Below, one piece after another: positions 1 through 10,153 of a stretch of DNA of 64,000 nucleotides. Below the pieces are notes generated by a model, which was given only the letters and a program-made list of their open reading frames with translations, made no database searches and was not told the origin of the DNA. The stretch's first letter is position 1. Every line of letters starts with the position of its first letter. Origin of the DNA: an uncultured Desulfobacterales bacterium (GTDB lineage Bacteria > Desulfobacterota > Desulfobacteria > Desulfobacterales > SpSt-501); NCBI GenBank assembly GCA_938048455.1, contig CALIUY010000001.1, forward strand, positions 17,051 to 81,050, in the 5' to 3' direction. The position numbers and the translations under genes are program-made.

Positions 1-1
1 C

Positions 2-1306
2 AATTACTGCGTGAGCATCCACAGCAACGAGCCGCGCTGCACCTCCTGCCACATCGGTTACGGCTGGCAGGACAACACCTTCGACTTCCGCGACCCCACG
101 AAAGTGGACTGTCTCGTCTGCCACGAGCGCACCGGCACCTACAAGAAGTTCCCCGCCGGCGCCGGCAACCCCGCCGCCAAGCCGACCGTTTTCCCCGGCG
201 ACGGCAAGACCTACGAACCTCCCGATTGGAACCGGGTGGCCCAGAGCGTGGGCCGCCCCACCCGCGACAACTGCGGGATGTGCCATTTCTACGGCGGCGG
301 CGGCGATGCGGTGAAGCACGGGGATCTCGACTCCTCGATGCACAAGCCGAACCGCGCGCTCGACGTCCACATGGGCGTGGACGGCAAGAACTTCGACTGC
401 ACCCGCTGCCACACGACGCGCGCCCACCAGGTGGCGGGCCGCATCTACTCGACCCCGGCGGCCACGGAGCGCACGCCGCTTACGCGCGACGATCTGACGC
501 CGCGGATCACCTGCGAGTCCTGCCACACCGCCACCCCGCACAAGCCGGGCATCAAGGCGAACGACCACACCGACAAGGTCGCCTGTCAGAGCTGTCACAT
601 CCCCGAGTTCGCGCGGGTGCTGCCCACCAAGATGCGCTGGGACTGGTCGACGGCCGGGAAGATGAAGGACGGAAAGCCTTACAAGGAAAAGGGACCGCTC
701 GGCTTTCCCGTCTACGACACGCAGAAGGGGGATTTCCTCTGGGAGAAAAACGTGCGGCCGGCCTACTTCTGGTACAACGGCACGATCGACGCCCTATCGC
801 TCAAGGACGCCGTCGATCCCAGCCGCCCGGTCGCCATCAACTGGCCGGTCGGAAGCCCGCAGGACCCCAACTCCCGCATCGCCCCCTTCAAGCTGCATGC
901 GGGCAAGCAGCCTTACGACACGGTGCACAAGACGCTGCTCGTGCCGCATCTCTTCGGGCCGCCGGGCTCGGAGGCCTACTGGCAGAAATACGACTGGCGG
1001 GCGGCGCTCGAGAGCGGCATGCGGCGGGCGGGGCTGCCCTTCAGCGGGGAGTTCGACTTCGTCGAAACCACCTATGTTTTTCCGACCACGCACATGGTCG
1101 CCCCCAAGGAGCGGGCGGTCGCCTGCAGCGAGTGCCACACCCGCGAAAACGGCCGCATGGCCGGCATCTCCGGCGTCCACCTCCCCGGCCGGGACGCGAA
1201 CCGGGTAATCGAAGTGCTCGGTTGGGCGACGGTGCTGGCTTCGTTCGTCGGGGTGGGGGTCCACGGCATCGGCCGGGCGGTGAGCCGCCGACGCAAGGAG
1301 GGCTGA
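2..1306 (+). CDS. Octaheme tetrathionate reductase-type cytochrome c, 5' partial
   Basis: Multiheme cytochrome c of the octaheme tetrathionate reductase (OTR) family, expected to reduce sulfur or nitrogen oxyanions in the periplasm. The frame is open to the window edge and a GTG at 11 is internal to the conserved sequence, so the N-terminus with signal peptide and first heme lies outside. Seven CxxCH motifs are visible (CTSCH, CLVCH, CGMCH, CTRCH, CESCH, CQSCH and, near the C-terminus, CSECH); the family has eight hemes. The last ~35 residues form one hydrophobic helix followed by an Arg/Lys-rich tail, suggesting membrane anchoring next to the cytochrome b encoded 3 bp downstream. The true substrate (tetrathionate, nitrite, hydroxylamine) cannot be told from sequence. 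Confidence 0.85.
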   Translation, partial: NYCVSIHSNEPRCTSCHIGYGWQDNTFDFRDPTKVDCLVCHERTGTYKKFPAGAGNPAAKPTVFPGDGKTYEPPDWNRVAQSVGRPTRDNCGMCHFYGGGGDAVKHGDLDSSMHKPNRALDVHMGVDGKNFDCTRCHTTRAHQVAGRIYSTPAATERTPLTRDDLTPRITCESCHTATPHKPGIKANDHTDKVACQSCHIPEFARVLPTKMRWDWSTAGKMKDGKPYKEKGPLGFPVYDTQKGDFLWEKNVRPAYFWYNGTIDALSLKDAVDPSRPVAINWPVGSPQDPNSRIAPFKLHAGKQPYDTVHKTLLVPHLFGPPGSEAYWQKYDWRAALESGMRRAGLPFSGEFDFVETTYVFPTTHMVAPKERAVACSECHTRENGRMAGISGVHLPGRDANRVIEVLGWATVLASFVGVGVHGIGRAVSRRRKEG

Positions 1307-1309
1307 TCG

Positions 1310-1984
1310 ATGAACGCCGCAACCGCAAACGCCTGCCGCACGGTGAACGTCTACCTCTATACCCGCTACGAGCGCTTCTGGCACTGGCTGCAGAGCGGCT
1401 TGATCCTCATTCTGCTCGTCACGGGATTCGAAACCCACGGTCTCTTCGAGCTCCTCGGCTTCAAACGGGCCTATGAAATCCACAACTACGCCGGCATCTT
1501 CTGGCTGATCGCCTTCGCCTTCTTCGTCTTCTGGATCTTCACCACGGGCGAGTGGCGCCAGTATGTCCCCACCACGCGCAAGCTCTTGGCCGTAGTCCGC
1601 TACTACCTCTTCGGCATCTTCCGCGGCGAGCCGCACCCCGTGCCCAAGCGCAAGGAGGCCAAACACAACCCCCTGCAGCGCCTGGTCTACCTGGGTCTCG
1701 CGGCCTTTCTGCTGCCGATTCAGATGGCCAGCGGATTCCTCTACTGGAGTTACAACTCCTGGGCCGACTGGGGCCTGGGTTGGCTCTCCCTTCCGGTGGT
1801 GGCGGCCGTCCATCTGGCCGGGGCCTTCGCCGTCCTCTCCTTCCTCGTCGTCCACCTCTACATGATCACGACCGGTCACAGCCTGACGGCGCACACTCGG
1901 GCCATGATCTGCGGCTGGGAGGAGGTCGAGGAACGGGAAGCGATCGAAGACTGGGAAGTCAAGGCCCGCCGCTCGCCGGCTTGA
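1310..1984 (+). CDS. Cytochrome b subunit, thiosulfate reductase/b561 type
   Basis: Integral membrane diheme cytochrome b of 224 aa that would pass electrons from the quinone pool to the octaheme cytochrome encoded just upstream. Four hydrophobic segments are visible (about residues 24-42, 62-80, 124-145 and 160-185). Candidate heme-ligand histidines sit in the first helix (FWHWLQ), before the second (YEIHNY) and in the fourth (AVHLAG, VVHLYM). The ATG follows the preceding stop by 3 bp, so the two genes are almost certainly co-transcribed. Fold and role are clear; the precise partner is inferred from adjacency. Confidence 0.85.
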   Translation: MNAATANACRTVNVYLYTRYERFWHWLQSGLILILLVTGFETHGLFELLGFKRAYEIHNYAGIFWLIAFAFFVFWIFTTGEWRQYVPTTRKLLAVVRYYLFGIFRGEPHPVPKRKEAKHNPLQRLVYLGLAAFLLPIQMASGFLYWSYNSWADWGLGWLSLPVVAAVHLAGAFAVLSFLVVHLYMITTGHSLTAHTRAMICGWEEVEEREAIEDWEVKARRSPA

Positions 1985-1997
1985 ACGCTTTCCCCGT

Positions 1998-4160
1998 TCA
2001 GCGCGCCCCGCGGGGGCACTCCCGACGGAGGCGCGCGATCGCCTCCCGGCGGCCGAGCACCACGAGTCGGTCCTCGGCCTCGATCCTCTCCGCCGCCGCC
2101 GGAAAGAGGATCTTTCTCGCCCCGCGGCGGATGCCCACCACGGTCACTGCATAACGCTGGCGGAAGCGGATCTCGGCGAAACTGCGGCCGACGAGGTCGC
2201 TGTCGCAAGGGATGGGGATCTCTTCGACGACGAATTCGCCTTCCTCCGGCGGCGGGGACGCCGCCTCCGCCCGACCGAGCAGCTCTTCGGCCGCCCGCAA
2301 TCCGCCCGGCGGGCCCACCACGACGAGCCGATCGCCGGGAAAGAGGCGAAAGCCGGGATCCGGGTCATAGATCACCCGCCCGGCACGGCTCACCGCCAGG
2401 ATCGAGGTCCCGGTCTCCGCCCGGAGCGGAACCTCCCGCACCGGGCGGCCGGCGAAGAGCGAACCGGACCGCAGACGGATTTCGCGGAAGCCGATCGGCC
2501 AATCGATCCCCCGCGGGAACACCTCCATGGCGTGGGTGAGGGCGTCGGCCGCCTGCTCGGCGGCGTCGACGAAAGGCCGGAAGACGACATGGGCCCCGGC
2601 CTCTTCGTAACGCCGCGCTTCCTCGGGGCCGGCGGCCGTCAGGGCGATCCTCCCCGGGAAACCGCGCCGGGTGAGGAAATCCACGAGCGCGAGGTTGAGC
2701 TCGCGGCTGCGCACGGTGCTCACGATCCAGCGGGCCTCTTCCAGCGGAAGGCCCTCGAGGAGCTCGGGATCCCCCAGATCGCCGTAGAGCACCGCCGCCT
2801 CCTTCTCCTGCATGGCCTCGATCGCCCGGGGGTCGAAATCCACGACGAGCAGACGGTTTCCCCGCGCCAGCAGGTGCTCGGCCACGGCCCGGCCGTAGGT
2901 CCCGGCGCCGAAGAGAATCACGTCGACGCCGCGCGCCGGTCCGGCCTGGCCCGCCGGGGACTCGCGGTAGGGATGCCGGCGTTCGAACACCCGCAGGGGA
3001 CCCGAGAGCAGGCGGTAAAGGGGCTCGGAGTAGAGAATCATGTAAGTGGAGGCGAAGATCGTCACCACCCCCACGAGAGTGATCAGGCCCATCGTCTCCG
3101 CCTGGATGTGCCCGAGCTGCAACCCCGCCGCGGCGACGATCAGGGAAAACTCGCTGATCTGCGCGACCGTGAGACCCGCCAGAAAGCCCGTCCGCCGCCG
3201 ATAGCCCATCGCGCCCATGATCGCCAGGACGATCAGGGGGTTGCCCGCGAGGACGAAGACCGAGAAGATCAGCGCTCCCCCGAGCTGCGCGCCGACCGTG
3301 CTCCAGTCCAGGCGCGCGCCGAGGTCGATGAAGAAAAAGAGCAAAAGAAAGTCGCGCACCCCCGTCAGCCGCGCGCCGATCGCATCCCGGAAAGGCGTGG
3401 AGGCGAGGGAAACCCCGGCGAGGAAGGCGCCGACCTCCTTGGTGAAGTGGAGCGTGTCGCTGGCGGCCCCGAGGAAGACCGCCCAGGCCACGGCGAAAAC
3501 GTTCAACAGCTCGGGGGAGGCCGAAAGACGCCGCAGCAGCGGCGGCAGAAGAAAGCGCATCGCCAGCCCCGTGAAGGCGAGCAGCCCCACGCCGGCGGCG
3601 AGGACGCGGAGGGCGGCCGCAGCCGGCGGAAGATCGGCGGAAAGCGGCGAGCCGATCGTCGTCAGCCCCACGAGGGCGAGCACGGCGGCGATGTCCTGAA
3701 CGATCAGGAATCCCACGGCGATGCGGCCGTGGAGCGAGTCGATCTCCTTCTTGTCGGAAAGGAGCTTGACGATGATGATCGTGCTCGAAAAGGTGAGCGC
3801 CACCGCGACGTACGCCGCCGGCAGCGGTTCCATGCCGAGGCCGAGCGCGATCCCCCAGCCGATGATCGAGGTGAAGACGATCTGCCCCAGCCCGGTCGCG
3901 AGCGCCACCGGCCCGGTGGTGCGGATGAGTTCCAGGTCGAGCCGCAGCCCGACGATGAAGAGCAGAAGCGCGATGCCGATCTGGGCGAGGAGCTCGATCT
4001 GCGGGTGGCTCGCCACGATCCGCAACCCGGAGGGTCCGGCGGCGATCCCCGCGGCGAGGAACATGATGATCTGCGGCTGGCGCAACAGAAGCCCGAGGGC
4101 CCCGAACGCCGCAGCCAGCGCGAGGATCGCGGCGATTTCGGCGAAGGTGCTCGCGAACAT
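1998..4160 (-). CDS. CPA2-family monovalent cation:proton antiporter with RCK domain
   Basis: KefB/YbaL-like transporter of 720 aa in the inner membrane, exchanging K+ or Na+ for H+. The first ~390 residues are a Na_H_Exchanger domain with about twelve hydrophobic segments. A Rossmann RCK/TrkA-N domain follows at about residues 413-530, with the nucleotide loop GAGTYG. Two TrkA-C-like domains close the protein, each ending in a DRLVVxG strand. Two regulatory C domains are more than most KefB proteins carry. It stands alone, convergent with the cytochrome b gene and 58 bp downstream of feoB. Ion specificity cannot be assigned. Confidence 0.88.
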   Translation of the reverse strand: MFASTFAEIAAILALAAAFGALGLLLRQPQIIMFLAAGIAAGPSGLRIVASHPQIELLAQIGIALLLFIVGLRLDLELIRTTGPVALATGLGQIVFTSIIGWGIALGLGMEPLPAAYVAVALTFSSTIIIVKLLSDKKEIDSLHGRIAVGFLIVQDIAAVLALVGLTTIGSPLSADLPPAAAALRVLAAGVGLLAFTGLAMRFLLPPLLRRLSASPELLNVFAVAWAVFLGAASDTLHFTKEVGAFLAGVSLASTPFRDAIGARLTGVRDFLLLFFFIDLGARLDWSTVGAQLGGALIFSVFVLAGNPLIVLAIMGAMGYRRRTGFLAGLTVAQISEFSLIVAAAGLQLGHIQAETMGLITLVGVVTIFASTYMILYSEPLYRLLSGPLRVFERRHPYRESPAGQAGPARGVDVILFGAGTYGRAVAEHLLARGNRLLVVDFDPRAIEAMQEKEAAVLYGDLGDPELLEGLPLEEARWIVSTVRSRELNLALVDFLTRRGFPGRIALTAAGPEEARRYEEAGAHVVFRPFVDAAEQAADALTHAMEVFPRGIDWPIGFREIRLRSGSLFAGRPVREVPLRAETGTSILAVSRAGRVIYDPDPGFRLFPGDRLVVVGPPGGLRAAEELLGRAEAASPPPEEGEFVVEEIPIPCDSDLVGRSFAEIRFRQRYAVTVVGIRRGARKILFPAAAERIEAEDRLVVLGRREAIARLRRECPRGAR

Positions 4161-4218
4161 CGTCCTCTTGGCTCCCGCCGGTCGGGGATCGCGGCCGGCC
4201 GCGGCGTCGCGCCCGCGG

Positions 4219-6330
4219 TCAGGCGTAGCCGAGCAGGCGGCCGCCCTGGTAGACGGCGAACGAGACGAGCCAGGCGACCGCCGTGTTGTAGCCGATGCTG
4301 AAGAGCATCCACTTCGTGGAGCCCGTCTCCCGCCGGATCGCGGTCACCGTGGCGAGGCAGGGGAGATAGAGGAGCACGAAAACCATCATCGCCAGCCCGG
4401 AAAGCGGGGTCATGCCCGAGGAAAGCAGCGCCCGCTCGAGGGCGCCCTCGGTCTGCCCCGCCTCCCCCACGGCGTGCAATACCCCGAGGGTGCTGACCAC
4501 GATTTCCTTGGCGATGAAGCCCGAAAGCAGGGCGACCGCGCCGCGCCAGTCGATTCCCAGAGGGGCGAAAAGCGGCTCCGCCGCCCGACCGATCTTTCCC
4601 AGCCAGGACTCCCGGATCTGCGATCCGCGCGCCTCCACGGCGTCTTGACCTCCAGCGGCTTCCTCGGCCGCCGCGGCCGGGGAAGAATCCGGCGGCGAGG
4701 CCTGGGGAAAGGAGGAGAGCACCCAGACGACCGCCGAGCCGATGAGGATGACGTTGCCCATCTTGCGCAGAAAGATCCGGCTGCGGTCCCACATGTGAAT
4801 GAGCAGGCTCTTGACCATCGGCATGCGGTAAGGGGGCAGTTCCATGACGAAGGGGGCGTCCGCACCCGCCAGCAGGGTCGAACGCAGCAGGCGGCCGGTC
4901 AGGATCGAAAGCAGGATCCCCAGGAGGTAGAGCGCGAAGATCACGTTTCCCGCCCGCTCGCCGAAAAAGGCTCCGGCCAGAACGACGTAGACCGGAAGCT
5001 TGGCCGAGCAAGACATGAAGGGGGTGATGAGAATGGTCAGGATCCGGTCCCGGGGGCTCTCGAGCGTACGGGCGGCCATCACCGCCGGGACGTTGCAGCC
5101 GAATCCCATGAGCATGGGGATGAACGACTTCCCGTGCAGGCCGATCAGATGCATGATCCGGTCCATCAGGAAGGCCGTGCGCGCCATGTAGCCGGTGTCC
5201 TCGAAGAGCGCGATGCAGAAGAAGAGGATCAGGATGTTGGGCAGGAACTTGAGCACGCTGCCCACCCCGGCGATGACGCCCTCCACGATCAGCCCCTGCA
5301 ACGGTCCCTCGGGGAGAAGCGCCGCGGCGGCCTGGGCCGCCCGTCCCACCCCGGCCTCGATCCAGGAGACCGGCGTCTCGCCCAGGGTGAAGGTGAGCTG
5401 GAACATGGCCCAGATGAAGAACAGAAAGATCGGAAAGCCGAGGAAGCGGTGCGTCAGGACGAGATCGATGTTGCGCGAGACGTCGACGCGCCGGCGGGCG
5501 TCGGCGCGTTGCACCTCGCGCACGATGCCGGCGATGAACCCGTAGCGCTCGTCGGTGAGCACGATCTGGGGGTCCTCGTCGTAGCGCTCGGAAAGGTGCC
5601 GGCGCAACTTCGCCGCCGCCTCCAGCACGAAACGCGCCGCCTCGGGCGCGGCGGCGACGAGCCGCTCTTTGACGACTTCGTCGTCTTCGAGCAGCTTGAT
5701 CGCCGTCCAGCGCGGCAGCCAGGCGAGCCGATCCCCGATGCGGGATTCGAGAAAGCCGGAAAGCCGGCCGATCGCCTCCTCGAGGTCGCGCGAATATTTC
5801 ACGCGGCGGGTACGATCCGGCGGCTTCGGCGAATCCGCCAGTCGGATCGCCTCCTCGAGCAGCTCCTCCATTCCTTCGGCGCGGTTGGCGACGGTGAAGA
5901 CGACGGGGACGTCGAGCAGCTGGGAGAGCTTGGCGGCGTCGATGGTCAGCCCCCGCGCCCGCGCCATGTCGGCCATGTTCAGGGCGAAGAGGACCTTGCA
6001 GTCGAGTTCGCGGATCTGCGTGGCCAGGTAGAGGCTCCGCTCGAGGTTGGTCGCGTCGATCACGACGACCCCGACGTCGGGCCGCTCGTCGAGGAGGTAG
6101 TTGCGGGCGATCACTTCCTCGAGCGAAAACGGGGTCAGGCTGTAGGTGCCCGGCAGATCGACGACGATGATCTCGCGGTCGCCGCGGCGGATGCGCCCTT
6201 CCTTTTTTTCCACCGTGACGCCGGGCCAGTTGCCGACTTTCTGGCGGGTGCCGGTCAGGTTGTTGAAAATGGAAGTTTTCCCCGAATTGGGGTTGCCGGC
6301 CAGCGCGAGGGTGATGGGCCTGGGAACCAT
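4219..6330 (-). CDS. feoB: Ferrous iron transporter B
   Basis: Fe(II) uptake permease with an N-terminal G-protein domain, 703 aa. GTPase motifs: G1 GNPNSGKT at residues 10-17, G3 DLPGTYS near 58, G4 NMAD near 120. The C-terminal half holds two Gate domains and the FeoB core, with conserved membrane cysteines in SCSAKLPVY and MGFGCNVP. It lies 9 bp downstream of feoA. Constitutive need for Fe(II) fits the many Fe-S and heme proteins encoded nearby. Length is usual for an FeoB lacking a fused FeoC. Confidence 0.95.
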   Translation of the reverse strand: MVPRPITLALAGNPNSGKTSIFNNLTGTRQKVGNWPGVTVEKKEGRIRRGDREIIVVDLPGTYSLTPFSLEEVIARNYLLDERPDVGVVVIDATNLERSLYLATQIRELDCKVLFALNMADMARARGLTIDAAKLSQLLDVPVVFTVANRAEGMEELLEEAIRLADSPKPPDRTRRVKYSRDLEEAIGRLSGFLESRIGDRLAWLPRWTAIKLLEDDEVVKERLVAAAPEAARFVLEAAAKLRRHLSERYDEDPQIVLTDERYGFIAGIVREVQRADARRRVDVSRNIDLVLTHRFLGFPIFLFFIWAMFQLTFTLGETPVSWIEAGVGRAAQAAAALLPEGPLQGLIVEGVIAGVGSVLKFLPNILILFFCIALFEDTGYMARTAFLMDRIMHLIGLHGKSFIPMLMGFGCNVPAVMAARTLESPRDRILTILITPFMSCSAKLPVYVVLAGAFFGERAGNVIFALYLLGILLSILTGRLLRSTLLAGADAPFVMELPPYRMPMVKSLLIHMWDRSRIFLRKMGNVILIGSAVVWVLSSFPQASPPDSSPAAAAEEAAGGQDAVEARGSQIRESWLGKIGRAAEPLFAPLGIDWRGAVALLSGFIAKEIVVSTLGVLHAVGEAGQTEGALERALLSSGMTPLSGLAMMVFVLLYLPCLATVTAIRRETGSTKWMLFSIGYNTAVAWLVSFAVYQGGRLLGYA

Positions 6331-6339
6331 GGGAGGGCT

Positions 6340-6567
6340 TCAGTCGGCCTTCTCGACCTCGATCTGCTCGGCCTCCTCGACCCGCAGCGAGAGGTGCACT
6401 CCCTTGGCCACCAGTTCCAGGGGATCCTTGAGCGGCGCGTATTTTTCGACGCGGAGGCGGGTTCCCTTGACGAGCCCCATCTCGAGGACACGGCGGCGCA
6501 GACGGCTGTTCCCCCCGACATGCACGACCGTCGCGCTCTCCCCTTCTTTGAGCTCGCTCAAGCGCAT
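6340..6567 (-). CDS. feoA: Ferrous iron transport protein A
   Basis: Small SH3-like cytosolic protein of 75 aa required for FeoB activity. It begins MRLSELKEGE and carries the family core VLEMGLVKGT. The ATG at 6567 was chosen because the family starts there; the open frame extends far upstream without similarity. A promoter-like pair of boxes lies 53 bp upstream (6620-6648). feoA-feoB form a two-gene operon. Confidence 0.92.
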   Translation of the reverse strand: MRLSELKEGESATVVHVGGNSRLRRRVLEMGLVKGTRLRVEKYAPLKDPLELVAKGVHLSLRVEEAEQIEVEKAD

Positions 6568-6619
6568 GGGGTCTGGCTCCCGATGGAAGAAAGCGTCGCC
6601 GGCGACCCGGCGGAAGCCG

Positions 6620-6648
6620 AACCTAAGCCGCCGGGAAACGAAAGTCAA
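6620..6648 (-). promoter_or_regulatory. Candidate sigma-70 promoter of feoAB
   Basis: On the minus strand a TTGACT box (6648-6643) and a TAGGTT box (6625-6620) are separated by exactly 17 bp. Transcription would begin near 6613, about 45 nt before the feoA start. No convincing Fur box was seen. Prediction only. Confidence 0.5.
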
Positions 6649-6689
6649 CCGCGGCCGCGGGGGATCAGGGAACGGCGGAACCGGGGCCG

Positions 6690-6706
6690 GGGCGGGTTTC
6701 CCGCCC
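6690..6706 (-). terminator. Hairpin after the anti-sigma gene
   Basis: A perfect 7-bp GC stem (GGGCGGG / CCCGCCC) with a 3-nt loop lies 7 bp after the anti-sigma factor stop and before the feoAB promoter. It has no T-run, so termination strength is uncertain. Confidence 0.4.
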
Positions 6707-6713
6707 TCCGTCC

Positions 6714-6971
6714 TCAAGGGGCGACGACGAGCCGCTCGAGCAAGGCATCGAGCCGCCGCGAAAATTCCTCGGGGATCGGCTGAGGCGCGGCCCAGCGGCA
6801 GAGGGCGATCGTGCGCCGCAGCGTCTCCACACAGCAGGCGCACTCCAGGCATGCACCGAGGTGCTCCTCGAGCTCGCGGCGTCCGGCCGCGTCCAGCTCG
6901 CCGTCAAGGTAGGCGGAAATGCGGTCGGCGAGCTCGCGGCAGTGCCGAGGTTCAGGTTCCCTGCATTCCAT
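6714..6971 (-). CDS. Zinc-binding anti-sigma factor (ZAS type)
   Basis: 85-aa soluble anti-sigma factor expected to hold the sigma factor encoded immediately upstream. The zinc motif H-x3-C-x2-C is seen as HLGACLECA near residues 37-45, inside a zf-HC2 fold. There is no transmembrane segment, so a cytoplasmic redox- or metal-sensing anti-sigma factor (RsrA/ChrR-like logic) is likelier than a membrane RseA type. Its start overlaps the sigma gene by 20 bp, implying translational coupling and balanced stoichiometry. Confidence 0.8.
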   Translation of the reverse strand: MECREPEPRHCRELADRISAYLDGELDAAGRRELEEHLGACLECACCVETLRRTIALCRWAAPQPIPEEFSRRLDALLERLVVAP

Positions 6972-7584
6972 GCCGGAAGTATCCTTTCAGACGCTCGCGG
7001 AGATACAGCCGGGCCCGGTGCAGCCGCACCTTGACGTTCCCCGGGGTGAGCCGGAGCAGCCGCGCGGTCTCCTCGGTGCTGAACTCCTCGATGTCCCTCA
7101 AGAGCAGCACGACACGGTACTTCTCCGGCAGCGACCAGATCGCCTCGTGCACCTGGGCGATCAATTCCTCGCTCAGAAGGCGCTCCAGCGGCAGCCGCGC
7201 CCAGAGGGGCACGGCCGCCGTCCGCGCGGTCTCTTCCGGCAATCGCTTCTCGAGATCCTCGAGCGGCAGTTCCTCCTCCGCGGCTTGCCGCAGGCGGCGG
7301 TGCCGCTTGCGGCAAACGTTGACGGCGATGCGGTAGAGCCAGTTCTTGAAACGGGACTCGAAGCGGAACTCGGGAAGATGCCGGAAGGCGTTGAACAGGG
7401 TCTCCTGCACGAGATCCTCGGCGTCGGCTTCGTTGCGGCACATCCGCCGGCCGAAGGTGTAGAGCCGCGGGGCGTAACGCTCCACGAGCACGCGGAAGAG
7501 CTCGCGCTCACCGGCGACGATGCGCTGCACGAGCGCCGTGTCCTCATCGGCGACCGCGGCGGCGGGAATCGGATTGTTCTTCAT
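6952..7584 (-). CDS. ECF RNA polymerase sigma factor (RpoE-like)
   Basis: Extracytoplasmic-function sigma-70 factor of 210 aa. Region 2 is seen at DAEDLVQETLFNAFRHL (core binding and -10 melting), followed by FKNWLYRIAVNVCRKR. Region 4 helix-turn-helix is seen at FSTEETARLLRLTPGNVKVR near the C-terminus. A good ribosome site (GAGGAG) precedes the ATG at 7584. It is coupled by overlap to the zinc anti-sigma gene. The stimulus may be oxidative or metal stress, given copA and redox genes nearby, but that is inference. Confidence 0.9.
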   Translation of the reverse strand: MKNNPIPAAAVADEDTALVQRIVAGERELFRVLVERYAPRLYTFGRRMCRNEADAEDLVQETLFNAFRHLPEFRFESRFKNWLYRIAVNVCRKRHRRLRQAAEEELPLEDLEKRLPEETARTAAVPLWARLPLERLLSEELIAQVHEAIWSLPEKYRVVLLLRDIEEFSTEETARLLRLTPGNVKVRLHRARLYLRERLKGYFRHGMQGT

Positions 7585-7699
7585 CGGCCTGCTCCTCTGA
7601 CGGAGGGCCTCACGCGTCAGGTCTTTCGGATCCGTGGGGATCGCAAACCATGCTAAACACTTCCTCCCGCTCCGTCCACCCCGGGGTTTCGCCTGTGCC

Positions 7700-10153
7700 T
7701 CAGCGGTCCTGCCAACGGGAGAGCCGCAGGCTGTTGGCCACGACCGACAGGCTGCTCAGGGACATGGCGCCGGCGGCGAGAATGGGGTGGAGGTCACGCA
7801 GAAAGCCGGGCAGCGCCTCGAAAGGGTGGAGCACCCCTGCGGCGACGGGGACGAGAAGGAGGTTGTAGCCGAAGGCCCAGAGGAGGTTTTCGCGGATCGT
7901 GCGCCGGGTGCGGCGGCTGAGCCGTATCGCCCGCGGCACCCCCTGAAGGCTTCCCCCGGCGAGGATCACGCCGGCGCTTTCGATCGCCACATCGGTGCCG
8001 GTGCCGATGGCGAAGCCCACGTCGGCCTGGGCGAGCGCCGGGGCGTCGTTGATGCCGTCGCCCACCATGCCGACCCGGCGGCCCTCGGCCTGCAGGCGCG
8101 CGATCACGCGCGCTTTCCCCTCGGGGGGGATCGCGGCGAAGACGCGGGGGATCCCCACGCGCGCGGCGATCGCCTGCGCCGTGGTCTCGTTGTCGCCCGT
8201 CAAGAGCACCGTTTCCAGGCCCAGCGCCTGAAGCCGCGCCACCGCTGCGGCCGAATCCTCCTTCGGTCGGTCCTCGAGCGCGATCAGGCCCGCCAACTGT
8301 TTCCCGCGGGCGACGGCGATGACGGTCCGGCCCTCGGCCGACAGCCGGCCGAGAGCCTCCGCCGCCGCCGTGAGATCGACCCCCTCTTCGCGCAACCAGT
8401 CCGGCTTGCCCACGCGGATCCAGTGTCCGTCGATCCGCGCCTCGGCGCCGCTTCCGGAGACTGCCCGGAAGGACTCGGGAATCCCGGGGAGTCCGCCGTG
8501 ACCGCCGGCGGCGGCGAGCAGCGCGCGGCCGATCGGATGCTCGGAGCCTTTCTCGACGGCGGCCGCCAGGCGCAGCAGCTCTTCGCGGGAGCCGCCCTCC
8601 GGCCCGAGCGGCAGCACCTCGGCGACAGCGGGTTTTCCGGTCGTCACGGTGCCGGTCTTGTCGAGGACGATCGTGGTGAGGGAGCCTGCGGCCTCGAGGC
8701 TCTCGCTGTTGCGGAAGAGGATGCCCAACTCCGCTCCCTTGCCGGTTCCGGCCATGATGGCGGTCGGCGTCGCCAAGCCCAGGGCGCAGGGGCAGGCGAT
8801 GACGAGAACGGCGACCATGCGGATCATGCCCGCCACCGGATCCCCGGCGAGCACCCACCAGAGGACGAACACGCCGGCGGCCACGGCGACGATCGCCGGC
8901 ACGAACACGGCGGAGACGCGGTCGACCAGCGCCTGGATCGGCGCCCGGCCGCTCTGAGCTTCCCGCACCAGGCGGATGATCTGCGCGAGCACGGTCGCCG
9001 CGCCGACGGCGGTGGCCTGAACGGTGATCAGCCCTTCGCCGTTTACGCTGCCGCCCACGACCCGATCCCCCGGGCCCTTGTCGACCGGGATCGGCTCGCC
9101 GCTCAGCATGGATTCGTCGATCGCCGAGCGACCCTGCAGGACCACCCCGTCCACGGGGATGCTCTCGCCGGGTCGCACGAGGAGGAGATCGCCTTCGCGC
9201 ACGGCGGCAAGGGGCACGGCCTCCTCCCGGCCCTGCGCGTCGAGCCGTACGGCGGTGCGCGGCCGCAGGCCGAGCAGGCGGCGGATCGCTCCGCCGGTGC
9301 GGCCCTTGGTGCGCGATTCGAGGAGCTTGCCGATCCGGATCAGGGTGAGGATCACGGCGGAGGTCTCGAAGTAGACGTGGTGGCCCGGCCCGGAGAAGAC
9401 CAACACGGCGACCGAGTAGGCATAGGCGGCCGTGGCGCCGAGGACGACCAGGACGTCCATGTTCGCGCTGCGGTTCCTCAGGCTCATCCAAGCGCCGCGG
9501 TAGAAATCGAGACCGGTGTAAAACTGGACCGGCGTGGCGAGCAGCAGGAAGAGGACATCGATCCCGGCGGCATGGCTCCAGGGGCCGGTCAGTCCGAAGT
9601 CGCGCCCCATGCTGAGCAGCAAGAGCGGCAGCGCGCACGCGGCGCCGACCGCGACTTTCCGGATCTGGTCTTCGGTCTCCCGCCGCCGTGCCCGGGCCTC
9701 GGCGTCCTCGGCCTCCGTCTCCTCCCCGGAGAAGGGCTCGGCGCGGTAGCCCGCCTCTCCGACCGCGCGCACGAGATCGGCGATCGAGCCGAGCGCCGGC
9801 ACCACCTCGACGGTCGCCATCTCGGCGGCGAAATTGACCTCGGCGTGCAGAACCCCGGGGACCTTGTGGCGCAACGCCCGCTCGACCGCGGCGCGGCAGT
9901 TGGCGCAGCTCATCCCGAAAATCCGCAGGGGGACCCGGGTCGTCGGCACCGTGTAACCGGCCGCGATCACCTGCGCGAGAATCCGCCCCGGGGCGAGAAC
10001 GGCGGGATCGTAGCGCAGGAGCGCCTCCTCGGAGGCGAAATCGACCCGCACTTCGGCTACCCCCGCAAGCGAGCGCAAGGCCCGCTCGAGGCCGGAAGCG
10101 CAGTTCGTACAGCTCATGCCCCGGATGGGGAGCCGAAGCTCGGCGAGGCTCAT
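7700..10153 (-). CDS. copA: Copper-exporting P1B-type ATPase
   Basis: Cu(I)-translocating P-type ATPase of 817 aa in the inner membrane. Two N-terminal heavy-metal domains carry GMSCTNC and GMSCANC. The transport site CPC is in [12 protein letters not shown], the phosphorylation motif is DKTGT, the nucleotide-domain motif is SEHPIG and the hinge is [13 protein letters not shown] 10153 was chosen since it directly precedes the first metal domain and overlaps the cysQ stop by 4 bp (ATGA). It is the last gene of a leftward operon that includes the copper chaperone copZ. Confidence 0.95.
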   Translation of the reverse strand: MSLAELRLPIRGMSCTNCASGLERALRSLAGVAEVRVDFASEEALLRYDPAVLAPGRILAQVIAAGYTVPTTRVPLRIFGMSCANCRAAVERALRHKVPGVLHAEVNFAAEMATVEVVPALGSIADLVRAVGEAGYRAEPFSGEETEAEDAEARARRRETEDQIRKVAVGAACALPLLLLSMGRDFGLTGPWSHAAGIDVLFLLLATPVQFYTGLDFYRGAWMSLRNRSANMDVLVVLGATAAYAYSVAVLVFSGPGHHVYFETSAVILTLIRIGKLLESRTKGRTGGAIRRLLGLRPRTAVRLDAQGREEAVPLAAVREGDLLLVRPGESIPVDGVVLQGRSAIDESMLSGEPIPVDKGPGDRVVGGSVNGEGLITVQATAVGAATVLAQIIRLVREAQSGRAPIQALVDRVSAVFVPAIVAVAAGVFVLWWVLAGDPVAGMIRMVAVLVIACPCALGLATPTAIMAGTGKGAELGILFRNSESLEAAGSLTTIVLDKTGTVTTGKPAVAEVLPLGPEGGSREELLRLAAAVEKGSEHPIGRALLAAAGGHGGLPGIPESFRAVSGSGAEARIDGHWIRVGKPDWLREEGVDLTAAAEALGRLSAEGRTVIAVARGKQLAGLIALEDRPKEDSAAAVARLQALGLETVLLTGDNETTAQAIAARVGIPRVFAAIPPEGKARVIARLQAEGRRVGMVGDGINDAPALAQADVGFAIGTGTDVAIESAGVILAGGSLQGVPRAIRLSRRTRRTIRENLLWAFGYNLLLVPVAAGVLHPFEALPGFLRDLHPILAAGAMSLSSLSVVANSLRLSRWQDR

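Noticed and set aside
6690..6706. Fur or DtxR operator near feoAB
   Set aside because: The only symmetrical element is a GC-rich hairpin after the anti-sigma gene; no AT-rich Fur-type palindrome is present.
3721..6783. A 1020-codon plus-strand frame across the antiporter, feoB and feoA
   Set aside because: Shadow of three well-supported minus-strand genes; the translation shows no domain.
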